From the NCBI RefSeq assembly GCF_000158815.1, contig NZ_GG657738.1, positions 3,342,872-3,406,871 of the forward strand: a DNA stretch of 64,000 nt, written 5' to 3'. The notes under the pieces are model-generated. The model saw only the letters and a program-made list of their open reading frames with translations. It was not told the origin of the DNA and ran no database searches. Each line of letters starts with the position of its first letter. Within the stretch, counting starts at the first letter, position 1. Both the position numbers and the translations under genes were made by a program. Shown here in pieces: positions 8,066 through 16,078 of this stretch. The stretch comes from Micromonospora sp. ATCC 39149 (GTDB lineage Bacteria; Actinomycetota; Actinomycetes; Mycobacteriales; Micromonosporaceae).

Positions 8066-9898
8066 GTGAAACCCGTACGCAGCCCGCGCGTGACACGCCG
8101 CACCCGGCGAATCACCATCGGCCTCTCGACCCTGCTGGCAGCCGTGACACTCATGCCCGCGGCGGCCGTGGCCGACAACCCGATAGTCCAGACCGTCTAC
8201 ACCGCCGACCCGGCTCCACTCGTGTACGACGGCCGCGTGTACGTGTACACGGGCCGCGACGAGGACGGCTCGACCAACTTCACCATGCGGGAGTGGCGCG
8301 TCTACTCCTCGGCGGACATGGTGAACTGGACCGACCACGGCGTACCGATGAACCTGGGCACCTTCAGCTGGGCCAGCTCCGACGCCTGGGCGGGACAGGC
8401 CATCTACCGCAACGGCAAGTTCTACTGGTATGTGCCGGTGCGCATGTCCAACGGCTCGCAAGCGATCGGAGTGGCGGTCTCGGACAATCCCACCGGGCCG
8501 TTCCGCGACGCGCTCGGCCGCCCGCTGATCCAGAACTCCGAGATCGACCCCAACGTCTTCATCGACGACGACGGGCAAGCCTACCTGTACTACGGCAACC
8601 CGCGCCTGTGGTACGTCCGGCTCAACGCCGACATGATCTCCTACTCGGGCAGCCCCACGCAGATCCCGCTCACCACCGCGGGCTACGGCACCCGCACCGG
8701 AAACGCCAGCCGCCCGACCCTGTACGAAGAGGGGCCCTGGGTCTACAAGCGCAACGGCCTCTACTACAACGTATTCGCCGCTGAGTGCTGCTCGGAGTTC
8801 ATCGCCTACTCGACAGCGCCCGGCCCGACCGGACCGTGGACCTACCGCGGGACGGTCATGCCCCGCCAGGGCGGCAGCTTCACCAACCACGCCGGCATCG
8901 TCGACTTCAACGGCGGGTCGTACTTCTTCTACCACAACGCGGCGCTTCCCGGCGGTAGCGGGTACACCCGATCGGTCGCCGTGGAGAAGTTCACCTACAA
9001 CGCCGACGGCACCATCCCGACCATCAACATGACCACCGCGGGTGTTCCCCAGGTCGGCACGCTGAACCCGTACACCCGCCAGGAGGCCGAGACCATCGCC
9101 TGGGAATCCGGCGTGGAGACCGAGCCGTCCAGTGAAGGCACCCTGAACGTCGGTTACATCGACAACGGCGACTACATCAAGGTCAAGGGGGTGAATTTCG
9201 GGCCCGGCGCCGCCTCCTTCAACGCCAGGGTCGCCTCGGCGAGCGCGGGCGGCAACATCGAGTTGCGCCTGGACAGCCTGACCGGCCCCACCGTGGGCAC
9301 GTGCGGCGTGCCTGGCACCGGCGGCTGGCAGACCTGGACCACAGTCTCCTGCACGGTCGGCGGCGCCACTGGCACCCACGACCTCTACCTGCGGTTCACC
9401 GGTTCGGGTGGCGGACTGTTCAACCTGAACTGGTGGCAGTTCAACCCGTCGGCCGGCGGCAACCAGCTCACCAACGGCAACATGGAGAGCGGCACGACCG
9501 GGTGGAGCGTGTTCGGCAACGCAACCCTGTCGCCGAACACGAGTGTCGTGCACGGCGGGACCGGATCGCTCCTGATCACCGGCCGGACGGCGTCGTGGCA
9601 GGGCATCCGCCAGGACGTCACCTCAAAGCTGGTCAACGGCAAGAGCTATGCGACAAGCGTCTGGGTACGCACACAGAGCGGAACCCCCTCTGCGAAGGTG
9701 ACCCTGGCTTTGACCGCCAACGGCACCACCAGCTACGTCCAGCTCGCCCCGGCGACGGCGGTGAACCCGAACGGCTGGACCCAGCTGACCGGCACCGCGA
9801 CCGTCTCCTGGACCGGCACCCTGACCAGCGCCACCCTCTACATCGAGACCGTGGCCGGAACGGACAACTACTACCTCGACGACGCCACGTTCCAGTGA
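8066..9898 (+). CDS. Secreted GH43 arabinofuranosidase/xylosidase with two carbohydrate-binding domains
   Basis: This 610-residue protein has a Sec-type signal peptide (residues 1-36, twin-arginine-rich n-region, cleavage near AVA-DN). A GH43 five-bladed propeller follows (about 37-330), with the expected acid triad D49 (ADPAPLV), D161 (IDPNVF) and E222 (EEGPW). Then come a CBM6-like domain (about 335-460, RQEAETIAWESGVET) and a CBM4/9-type domain (about 468-610, NGNMESGTTGWS). It should release arabinose or xylose side groups from plant hemicellulose outside the cell. GTG start with GAGGTAA upstream. It lies inside the possible tRNA-Ser island and is followed by a hairpin terminator. Confidence 0.85.
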   Translation: MKPVRSPRVTRRTRRITIGLSTLLAAVTLMPAAAVADNPIVQTVYTADPAPLVYDGRVYVYTGRDEDGSTNFTMREWRVYSSADMVNWTDHGVPMNLGTFSWASSDAWAGQAIYRNGKFYWYVPVRMSNGSQAIGVAVSDNPTGPFRDALGRPLIQNSEIDPNVFIDDDGQAYLYYGNPRLWYVRLNADMISYSGSPTQIPLTTAGYGTRTGNASRPTLYEEGPWVYKRNGLYYNVFAAECCSEFIAYSTAPGPTGPWTYRGTVMPRQGGSFTNHAGIVDFNGGSYFFYHNAALPGGSGYTRSVAVEKFTYNADGTIPTINMTTAGVPQVGTLNPYTRQEAETIAWESGVETEPSSEGTLNVGYIDNGDYIKVKGVNFGPGAASFNARVASASAGGNIELRLDSLTGPTVGTCGVPGTGGWQTWTTVSCTVGGATGTHDLYLRFTGSGGGLFNLNWWQFNPSAGGNQLTNGNMESGTTGWSVFGNATLSPNTSVVHGGTGSLLITGRTASWQGIRQDVTSKLVNGKSYATSVWVRTQSGTPSAKVTLALTANGTTSYVQLAPATAVNPNGWTQLTGTATVSWTGTLTSATLYIETVAGTDNYYLDDATFQ

Positions 9899-9938
9899 CG
9901 TCGATGGCGCACCTATCAGGATGAGCACTGTCAGCGGC

Positions 9939-9973
9939 GCCTGGCTCCTCCGCCCAAAACGGGGGAGCCAGGC
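9939..9973 (+). terminator. Hairpin after the GH43 gene
   Basis: GCCTGGCTCC (9939-9948) pairs perfectly with GGAGCCAGGC (9964-9973) over 10 bp, with a 15-base loop, 40 bases after the GH43 stop. There is no clear T-run, as is usual in high-GC actinomycetes. Confidence 0.6.
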
Positions 9974-10064
9974 ACTCACCCGCAAAGATCACAGCGTTGC
10001 CGCCGATCTGCCGCCACCAGTGAGCCCGAGCGGCCCAGGTGAGACGTGCTCGCGTGCTGTAGAC

Positions 10065-10102
10065 ACGCCCCCTGGCCAGCGTACGCGCTGGGCAGGGGGC
10101 GT
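10065..10102. terminator. Terminator hairpin next to tRNA-Ser
   Basis: ACGCCCCCTG (10065-10074) pairs with CAGGGGGCGT (10093-10102), with an inner CAGCG/CGCTG stem. TTTT follows on the plus strand (10102-10105). It lies just beyond the 3' end of the minus-strand tRNA-Ser and can serve either direction. Confidence 0.65.
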
Positions 10103-10116
10103 TTTCGCTGCCCAGG

Positions 10117-10206
10117 TGGCGGAGGGTGTGGGATTCGAACCCACGAAGACATCGCTGCCTTACCGGTTTTCAAGACCAGCGCCATCGGCCACTAGGCGAA
10201 CCCTCC
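10117..10206 (-). tRNA. tRNA-Ser (anticodon UGA)
   Basis: Ninety bases including an encoded CCA. The acceptor stem is GGAGGGT/ACCCTCC, the anticodon loop is CTTGAAA (UGA), there is a long variable arm as expected for serine, and the T-arm GTGGG-TTCGAAT-CCCAC is intact. It reads UCA and related serine codons. Its 3' end is partly duplicated at 5735-5757. Confidence 0.95.
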
Positions 10207-10435
10207 CGGACCACGCCCCGAGGGACGCGACCACCGCCTAGTCTGCCAGAAGTCGACCAGCCCGCGAGCCGCCGTCCCACCCGGGACGAAACGGTGGCCG
10301 GCCGGGGCCACCATGACTGACGCGCTGGTCACCACGATCACGGCCGCCCGGGGAGTCCACAGTGGCCGAAAGGATCATCGTCGCCACTGACTGGTCCGGG
10401 CGTACAGGGCCCACCGGATCGGGTATGACTGGGCG

Positions 10436-11437
10436 ATGCGCGCGATCACGATCCCGAAGCCCGGTGGACCCGACGCACTCGCCTGGGCTGAAGTGCCCGA
10501 TCCCGCTCCCGGCCCGGGTGAGGTGGTCGTCGACGTGCGGGCCAGCGCCGTCAACCGGGCCGACCTGCTGCAACGACAGGGGCACTACCCGCCCCCGCCG
10601 GGCGCGCCCGCGTACCCCGGGTTGGAATGCTCGGGAGTGATCAGCGCGCTCGGTCCCGGCGTGGCCGGGTGGGAGGTAGGCCAGGAGGTCTGCGCGCTGC
10701 TGGCCGGCGGCGGATACGCCGAGCGGGTGGCCGTGCCCGCCGGGCAGTTGCTGCCGGTGCCGGACGGCGTCGACCTGGTCGACGCGGCGGCGCTGCCCGA
10801 GGTGGCGTGCACGGTCTGGTCGAACGTCGTCCAGACCGCCCGGCTGGCGAGGGGCGAGACGCTGCTGGTGCACGGCGGGGGCAGCGGGATCGGCACGTTC
10901 GCCGTGCAGCTCGGCGCGGCGCTGGGGGCGACGGTGGTGGTGACGGCCCGGTCGGCGAAGCACGAGCGGCTGCGCGGGCTGGGCGCGGCGCACGCGATCG
11001 ACTACCGGGAACAGGACTTCGTCGACGAGGTTCGCCGGGTCACCGACGGCCGGGGCGCGGACGTGATCCTCGACATCATGGGCGCGGCCTACCTGGCTCG
11101 CAACGTGGCGGCGCTGGCCACCGGCGGCCGGCTGGTGGTGATCGGGATGCAGGGCGGCCGGAAGGCGGAACTGGACCTGGGGGCGCTGCTGGCGAAGCGG
11201 GCGTCGGTGGCGGCCACCGCGCTGCGGTCCCGGCCGCTGGCGGAGAAGGCCGCGATCGTCGCGGGCGTACGCGAGCAGGTGTGGCCGCTGGTCGCCGCCG
11301 GCACGATCCGCCCGGTCGTCGACCGGCGGCTACCGATCACGGAGGCCGCCGAGGCGCACCGCCTGGTCGAGTCCAACGCCCACACCGGAAAGGTCCTACT
11401 GACCCTCCACCCCCACCGGCCCGGATCGTCGCGGTGA
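10436..11437 (+). CDS. NAD(P)H:quinone oxidoreductase, zinc-free MDR family
   Basis: This 333-residue medium-chain dehydrogenase/reductase lacks the catalytic zinc cysteines. It has the N-terminal quinone-oxidoreductase pattern (VNRADLLQRQGHYPPP) and the nucleotide-binding motif HGGGSGIGTFAVQLGAALGA near residue 145. It probably reduces quinones or other activated alkenes using NADPH in the cytosol (PIG3/QorA-like). It is convergent with soxR, separated by a large inverted repeat. Regulation by SoxR is possible, but no SoxR box is visible upstream. Confidence 0.85.
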   Translation: MRAITIPKPGGPDALAWAEVPDPAPGPGEVVVDVRASAVNRADLLQRQGHYPPPPGAPAYPGLECSGVISALGPGVAGWEVGQEVCALLAGGGYAERVAVPAGQLLPVPDGVDLVDAAALPEVACTVWSNVVQTARLARGETLLVHGGGSGIGTFAVQLGAALGATVVVTARSAKHERLRGLGAAHAIDYREQDFVDEVRRVTDGRGADVILDIMGAAYLARNVAALATGGRLVVIGMQGGRKAELDLGALLAKRASVAATALRSRPLAEKAAIVAGVREQVWPLVAAGTIRPVVDRRLPITEAAEAHRLVESNAHTGKVLLTLHPHRPGSSR

Positions 11438-11490
11438 TCAAGAGATTTGCGTCAACGACGTACGCGCTCAGGACGCAAACCTCTTGATCA
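11435..11490. terminator. Inverted repeat between quinone oxidoreductase and soxR
   Basis: Arms 11435-11453 (TGATCAAGAGATTTGCGTC) and 11472-11490 pair at 18 of 19 positions around an 18-base loop. The left arm overlaps the stop codon region of the oxidoreductase. Its position between convergent genes suggests a bidirectional terminator. Confidence 0.65.
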
Positions 11491-11509
11491 GCGGCGAAGG
11501 GGTGGGGGC

Positions 11510-11986
11510 TCAGGCGGGGGCGCAGTCGTCGCAGCCGGGTTGCGTGTGGGGCCGGGGGAGCATGAGGCGGGCACCCGGGCCCTCGCCCGCCAGCTTGTCG
11601 TCGGGGTTGTAGAGGACGCAGCGCTGCAACGACAGGCAGCCGCAGCCGATGCAGCCGTCGAGATCGTCGCGGAGCTTGGTCATCAGCCGGATCTTCTCGC
11701 TCAGCCGGGCCCGCCAGGCGGTGGAGAGTTCGGTCCAGTCGGCCGCCGTGGGTGCGCGGGACGCGGGCAGGGAGTCCAGCGCGTCGCGGATCTCCTCCAG
11801 CGAGATGCCGACCTGCTGGGAGATGCGGATGAACGCCACCCGGCGCAGCTCGGCGCGGGCGTAGCGGCGCTGGTTGCCGCCGGTGCGGTCGGCCCGGATG
11901 AGGCCGAGGCGCTCGTAGTAACGCAGCGCCGAGGGTGCGATGCCGCTGCGCGCGGCGAGCTGGCCGATGGTCAGGGATTCCTGCAT
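11510..11986 (-). CDS. soxR: SoxR redox-sensing MerR-family regulator
   Basis: This is a 158-residue protein. An N-terminal MerR helix-turn-helix (LTIGQLAARSGIAPSALRYY) is followed by the dimerisation helix and the SoxR [2Fe-2S] ligands CIGCGCLSLQRC, giving the canonical C-x2-C-x-C-x5-C. In actinomycetes SoxR responds to redox-active metabolites rather than superoxide itself. The start at 11986 (MQESLTIGQ) has GAGGCGAC upstream. A perfect SoxR-type operator lies 15-30 bases upstream, indicating autoregulation. Confidence 0.95.
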   Translation of the reverse strand: MQESLTIGQLAARSGIAPSALRYYERLGLIRADRTGGNQRRYARAELRRVAFIRISQQVGISLEEIRDALDSLPASRAPTAADWTELSTAWRARLSEKIRLMTKLRDDLDGCIGCGCLSLQRCVLYNPDDKLAGEGPGARLMLPRPHTQPGCDDCAPA

Positions 11987-12000
11987 CACGTCGCCTCGAA

Positions 12001-12016
12001 TTGAAGTGGACTTCAA
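12001..12016. promoter_or_regulatory. SoxR operator
   Basis: TTGAAGT-GG-ACTTCAA is a perfect inverted repeat of SoxR-box type immediately upstream of soxR. No divergent gene starts nearby, so it probably controls soxR itself. Confidence 0.7.
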
Positions 12017-12129
12017 CTTCTCTAGGCTAACGGCACGGCCACCATGACCGCCACCACGGCGGAGCCCCGAGGGCGACGCATTCCTTCGCGGCGTTCGACG
12101 CCACGAGGCGGGGACGACGCGACCGGACA

Positions 12130-12162
12130 GGGCGGGGCGGGGCGGGGCGGGGCGGGGCGGGA
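12130..12162. repeat. GGGGC tandem tract
   Basis: About six consecutive GGGGC units lie between soxR and the GT2 gene. The tract could form a G-quadruplex on the plus strand or simply be slippage-prone sequence. Confidence 0.6.
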
Positions 12163-12189
12163 GGATCAGTCAGCGCGAAGGGGGCGGGA

Positions 12190-12897
12190 TCAGTGCGACG
12201 GGCGGCCGACGGGACGGCGGCGGGCGCGCTCCCGGCCGAGGATCCAGATCGCCTCGACGCCGTCCTTCCAGGTGATCTTCTTGCCCTCCTCGCGGCCCCG
12301 CGCGCGGTAGCTGATCGGCACCTCGTACGGGCGGATGCGCTGGCGCAGCAGCTTGCCGGTCACCTCCGCCTCCATGCCGAAGCCCCGCGAGCGGACGTCG
12401 AGGGAGCGGTACAGGGCGACCGGCATCAGCTTGAAGCAGGTCTCCAGGTCGCCGATGTACGAGTTGAACAGCACGTTGGCGGCCATGGTGACGCCCTTGT
12501 TTCCCATCACGTACCAGAAGCTGTACGCGCTGTGGCTGCCGAAGGTCCGATTGCCGTAGACCACCGTGGCGCGGCCGTCGAGCACCGGGTCGAGCAGCTT
12601 GGGAATGTCCTGCGGGTCGTACTCCAGATCGGCGTCGAGGATGACCATGTACTCGCCCTCGGCGTTGTCGACCGCCGTCTTGATGGCGGCGCCCTTGCCT
12701 GCGTTGCGATGGTGGGTGATCACCCGCAGCCGCGCGTCGTCCGCGCGACCGAGGATCTCGCCGGTGCCGTCGCGGCTGCCGTCGTCGACCACGACCAGCT
12801 CGATCTCGCACGGGTAGTCGACCGCCAATGCCTGCTTGAGGGCATCCGCGATGCGTTCTTCCTCGTTGTAGACCGGCATGAGGATCGAGAGCTTCAC
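12190..12897 (-). CDS. GT2 glycosyltransferase, polyprenyl-phosphate sugar synthase type
   Basis: This 235-residue cytosolic GT-A enzyme shows SILMPVYNEEERI at the start, the nucleotide-binding VVVDDGSRDGT, and the metal-binding VILDADLEYDPQD (DxD). It resembles dolichol-phosphate-mannose/DPG synthases without a membrane tail, so it probably charges polyprenyl phosphate with a sugar. GTG at 12897 is preferred over 12909 because GGAG lies 6 bases upstream. A divergently transcribed GT-C-like membrane protein, which would use such a lipid-linked sugar, starts 124 bases away. Confidence 0.8.
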   Translation of the reverse strand: MKLSILMPVYNEEERIADALKQALAVDYPCEIELVVVDDGSRDGTGEILGRADDARLRVITHHRNAGKGAAIKTAVDNAEGEYMVILDADLEYDPQDIPKLLDPVLDGRATVVYGNRTFGSHSAYSFWYVMGNKGVTMAANVLFNSYIGDLETCFKLMPVALYRSLDVRSRGFGMEAEVTGKLLRQRIRPYEVPISYRARGREEGKKITWKDGVEAIWILGRERARRRPVGRPSH

Positions 12898-13021
12898 GGG
12901 AATCTCCACGGTGGCGGCGACACGTCGGCCCTAGCCTAGCCTGGCAGGTCAGCGCGGCGGGGTGCAGCACCGCCGGGCGTCGGGCTCGGCGCGTTCAGCC
13001 GGATGGTGTTTACTTCGCGCC

Positions 13022-15366
13022 ATGTCGGCAGCCGGCTCCCTGCTCGTGGCGGCCCCGCTCGTCGCCCTCCTGTCCCTCACCGTGGCGCTGCGCCCGGCCG
13101 GGTCGGACGCTGTCGCCCCGCTGCGCCTCGCCGTGGTCCGGGCCGCAGTGGTCACCGGCGCGTTCGCGGTGTTGACGGTGGAACTGCTCGGCGCGCTGCG
13201 CCTGCTGACCATGCCCGCCTTCGCGGTAGCGTGGCTGCTCTTCGTCACCGCCGCCGTGGCGGCGGCGAGCCGGCGACGCGTCCGCGCCGGCAGGCCGGCC
13301 GGGTTCGGCACCGGCCGGGCCGCGGCCGTCGCCGTCCGCGCACGGCTGGCAGACCGATGGCGTACGGCCGGACGGGGCGAGCGGCTGCTGGCCGGCACGG
13401 TGGGCGGGATGGTCCTGGTCGAGCTGCTGATCGCGTTGCTCGCCGAGCCGAACAACTTCGACTCGCAGACGTACCACCTGCCGAAGGTGGAGCACTGGGT
13501 GGCGCAGCGCAGCCTGGAGTTCTGGCCCACCGCGATCCACCGGCAGGTGACCATCCCGCCCGGGGCGGAGTACCTGCTGCTGCACCTGCGCCTGTTCACC
13601 GGCGGCGACCGGCTGCACAACCTGGTCCAGTGGGCCGCCGGGGTGGGCTGCCTGCTGGTCGTCGCCCGGATCGCGGCGCAGTTCGGCGGGGGACGGCGGG
13701 CCCAGCTCCTCACCGCGTTCGTGCTGGGCACCACGCCCATGGTGGCGCTCCAGGCAACCAGCACCCAGACCGACCTGGTCTGCGCCGCCTGGGTGGCCTG
13801 CGTGGCGACCCTGGCGCTGGACGGGCTGCGCCGGCGGGCCGGGGTCGGCACGCTGCTGCTCCTCGGCGCGGCGACGGGACTGACCGCGGTGACGAAGACC
13901 AGCGGCCTGATCGGGGTCGGCCCGCTGCTGCTGCTCTGGGGGATCGGCCAGCTTCGGCTGGCGTACCTCGAAGGGACCGTGCAAAGCGGCGGTGGCGACC
14001 GACGGGCCGAGATCGCCGCCGACGGACCTGCCCGGCCGGCCCTGGTCGGCGCGGGCGGCGCCGGTCCGCTGCCCGGCGGCAGCGATCGCCGAGCCCGGGT
14101 CGACGAGGTCGACCGGTCGGCGGTTGCCGCCGGGCAGGTGGGATCGGTTCGGCCGGGGCGGCGGCCCGGGGAGCGGTCCCGGGCGGGCGGCATGGCCCGG
14201 ACCGTGGCCGGCTCGGTGCTGGTGCTGCTGGTGGCCCTGCTGGTGGTCGGCCCGTTCCTGACCCGCGTGCAGGCCGAGTTCGGGCACCCGTTGGGGCCGC
14301 CGAGGCTGCGTGAGTCCATTCCGATGGAGCGGCACGACCCGCCGTCGGTCCTGATCAACGCGTTGCGGATCGGGCACACCGCGCTGGACACGCCGCTCGC
14401 GCCGGTCCGGGCGGGCGCGGCCGAGGCGATCATCGCCGGGGCGCGGGCGATCGGCGTGGACCCACAGGACCGGGCCATCACCTTCGGCCGGGAGGTCTTT
14501 CCGGTGCCGGCCTGGTACCCCGACGAGGACCGGGTGGCGTTCCCGCTGGCCGGCACGCTGGCGCTGGTCGGGGCGGTGTTCGCGCTGGCCCGTCCGGCCC
14601 GGGTCAGCCCGGCCGCGGCCGGTGCCCTGCGCGGGTACGCGGTCGTCGTGGTGACCGCCGTCGCGCTGCACACCACGATGATCAAGTGGCAGCCGTGGGG
14701 AAACCGGCTGCTGCTGTACGCCCTGGTACCTGGCGGCCCCACTGGCCGGGCTCCTGGCTGGACTCGCTCCTTCCGCCGCCGGCTCGCGCCCGAGGGGCCG
14801 GGACGGCTCGCCCGCCCCAAGGGCCCAACGGGCGGGGACGGCTTCGCCCGCCGGCCACGCCCAGTTGGGCGGGAACGGTTTCCTCCCCGGCCGCGCCGGG
14901 CCGCCGGTCGGTGGCGGTCGGGCTGGCGGTCACGATGCTGGCCACGTCCGCGCTGGCCGGGGTGCTCGCCCTGTCGTACGGCTTCCCGCGTCGGCTGGTC
15001 GGGGCCGGGTCGGTCTTCACCACCTCGGAGTGGGACACCCGCTTCCTGCGCCGGCCGCAGTGGGCCGACGAGTTCCGGGTGGCGGCCGACGCGGTCCGGG
15101 CCGCCGATGCCCGGCGGATCGGGTTGGTGCAGCAGAACGACAACTGGGAGTACCCGTGGTGGCTCCTGTTGCGCGACGCCGACGGCCGACCGCCCGAGCT
15201 GGTGGCGCTCCAGTCGGTGCTGCCGGACCGGCCGCCGGCCGATCCGGCCTCGACGGACGCGATCGTCTGCACCGGCAGCCGCAAGGCCTGCGCCGACCTG
15301 GTGCCCGCCGGCTGGACGCTCGTCTGGCGGGGCTACGTCGGATACGCCCTGCCACCGCCCCGCTGA
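13022..15366 (+). pseudogene. GT-C/GT39-like membrane glycosyltransferase, frameshifted
   Basis: The reading frame from 13022 encodes a signal-anchor, many membrane segments and a first loop NNFDSQTYHLPKVEHWV typical of GT39/RgtA-like enzymes. It continues to about 14730 (WGNRLLLYALV). Homologous-looking sequence then appears in a second frame for a few residues (LAAPLAG) and from about 14755 in a third (SWLDSLLPPP), running to the stop at 15366 (GYVGYALPPPR). Two single-base insertions within about 30 bases would explain it. The gene is thus either recently broken or affected by assembly error in a GC-rich repeat. It pairs naturally with the divergent GT2 gene. Confidence 0.7.
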
Positions 15367-15426
15367 CGCAAGGCCCTGCCGCGCGGCGGCACTCCCGCGC
15401 GACGGGCACCCTCCGCGCGGCGGGTC

Positions 15427-15478
15427 GTTAACAGGGGTCCCCTGCTATACCGAAAGCGTCAACAGGGGCCCTTCCTAT
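15427..15478. repeat. Dispersed double-hairpin repeat, copy 1
   Basis: The copy begins GTTAACAGGGGTCCCCTG, contains CTATACCGAAAGCGTCAACA in the middle and ends in AGGGGCCCTTCCTAT. It lies between convergent genes and probably terminates transcription. Other copies are at 18892, 34599 and, split by an IS, at 50597/51779. Confidence 0.75.
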
Positions 15479-15480
15479 CG

Positions 15481-16023
15481 CTACTTGAGCAGGATCAGGC
15501 GGGCGGTGGCGGCGTCACCGTCCTTGGCACCGGCGATGCCGACCGTCGCGCCGACCCGCACCGCCTCGGGCTGGACGGTCGTGCGTCGTTCCACCACGCG
15601 CAGGCCGCCGCCGAAGGTCCACGTCATCGTGAAGCCGTCGGTGGACTTCACGGTCATCGAGTCGCCGTCGATCGCGGTGACCTCGCCGTGCAGAGCGTTC
15701 TTCCGCAGCAGCACCCGGGCCTGCCGGCGCTTGCGCCACTGTTCGGCCCGCTCGCCCCGCCGGTCCTTCGCTCCGGCCTCGCCGGTGGCGGGTGCGGGTG
15801 TGGCCGACCCCGCGGGCGCCGGGGCGGCGACCAGGTCGAGGTCGCCCGCGTCGAAGCCCAAAGCGGCGAGCGCCTGCCCCTCCGCGCCCAGCGCGGCGGA
15901 CACGTCGACCGCGATTTCCTTGCCCGCGCCCTGGGCCACCTGGGCCGGCCCGCAGCCGGTGACGCCCAAGGCGACCGCCGCGAGCAGCGAGGTGGCGACG
16001 ATCGCGATTCCCTGACGTGCCAT
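15481..16023 (-). CDS. Lipoprotein of unknown function, downstream of a two-component system
   Basis: This is a 180-residue protein with a lipobox LGVTGC (cysteine at residue 24), so it is exported and lipid-anchored. An Ala/Pro-rich linker and a basic stretch (KDRRGERAEQWRKRRQAR) precede a small C-terminal domain of alternating beta-strand character (HGEVTAIDGDSMTVKSTDG). This resembles DUF5666/OB-fold repeats. It lies 55 bases after the sensor kinase gene in the same direction, so it is probably co-transcribed and may be the signal-sensing partner or an output of that system. Confidence 0.7.
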   Translation of the reverse strand: MARQGIAIVATSLLAAVALGVTGCGPAQVAQGAGKEIAVDVSAALGAEGQALAALGFDAGDLDLVAAPAPAGSATPAPATGEAGAKDRRGERAEQWRKRRQARVLLRKNALHGEVTAIDGDSMTVKSTDGFTMTWTFGGGLRVVERRTTVQPEAVRVGATVGIAGAKDGDAATARLILLK

Positions 16024-16078
16024 TGGTTCCCTCTCGTCGGTGAGGATCCCAGCGTCGCGCCCCGGTGATCAGGCCGCG

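Noticed and set aside
12130..12162. GGGGC tract as a regulatory G-quadruplex
   Set aside because: Only the tandem tract is visible. Nothing in its position shows a regulatory role.
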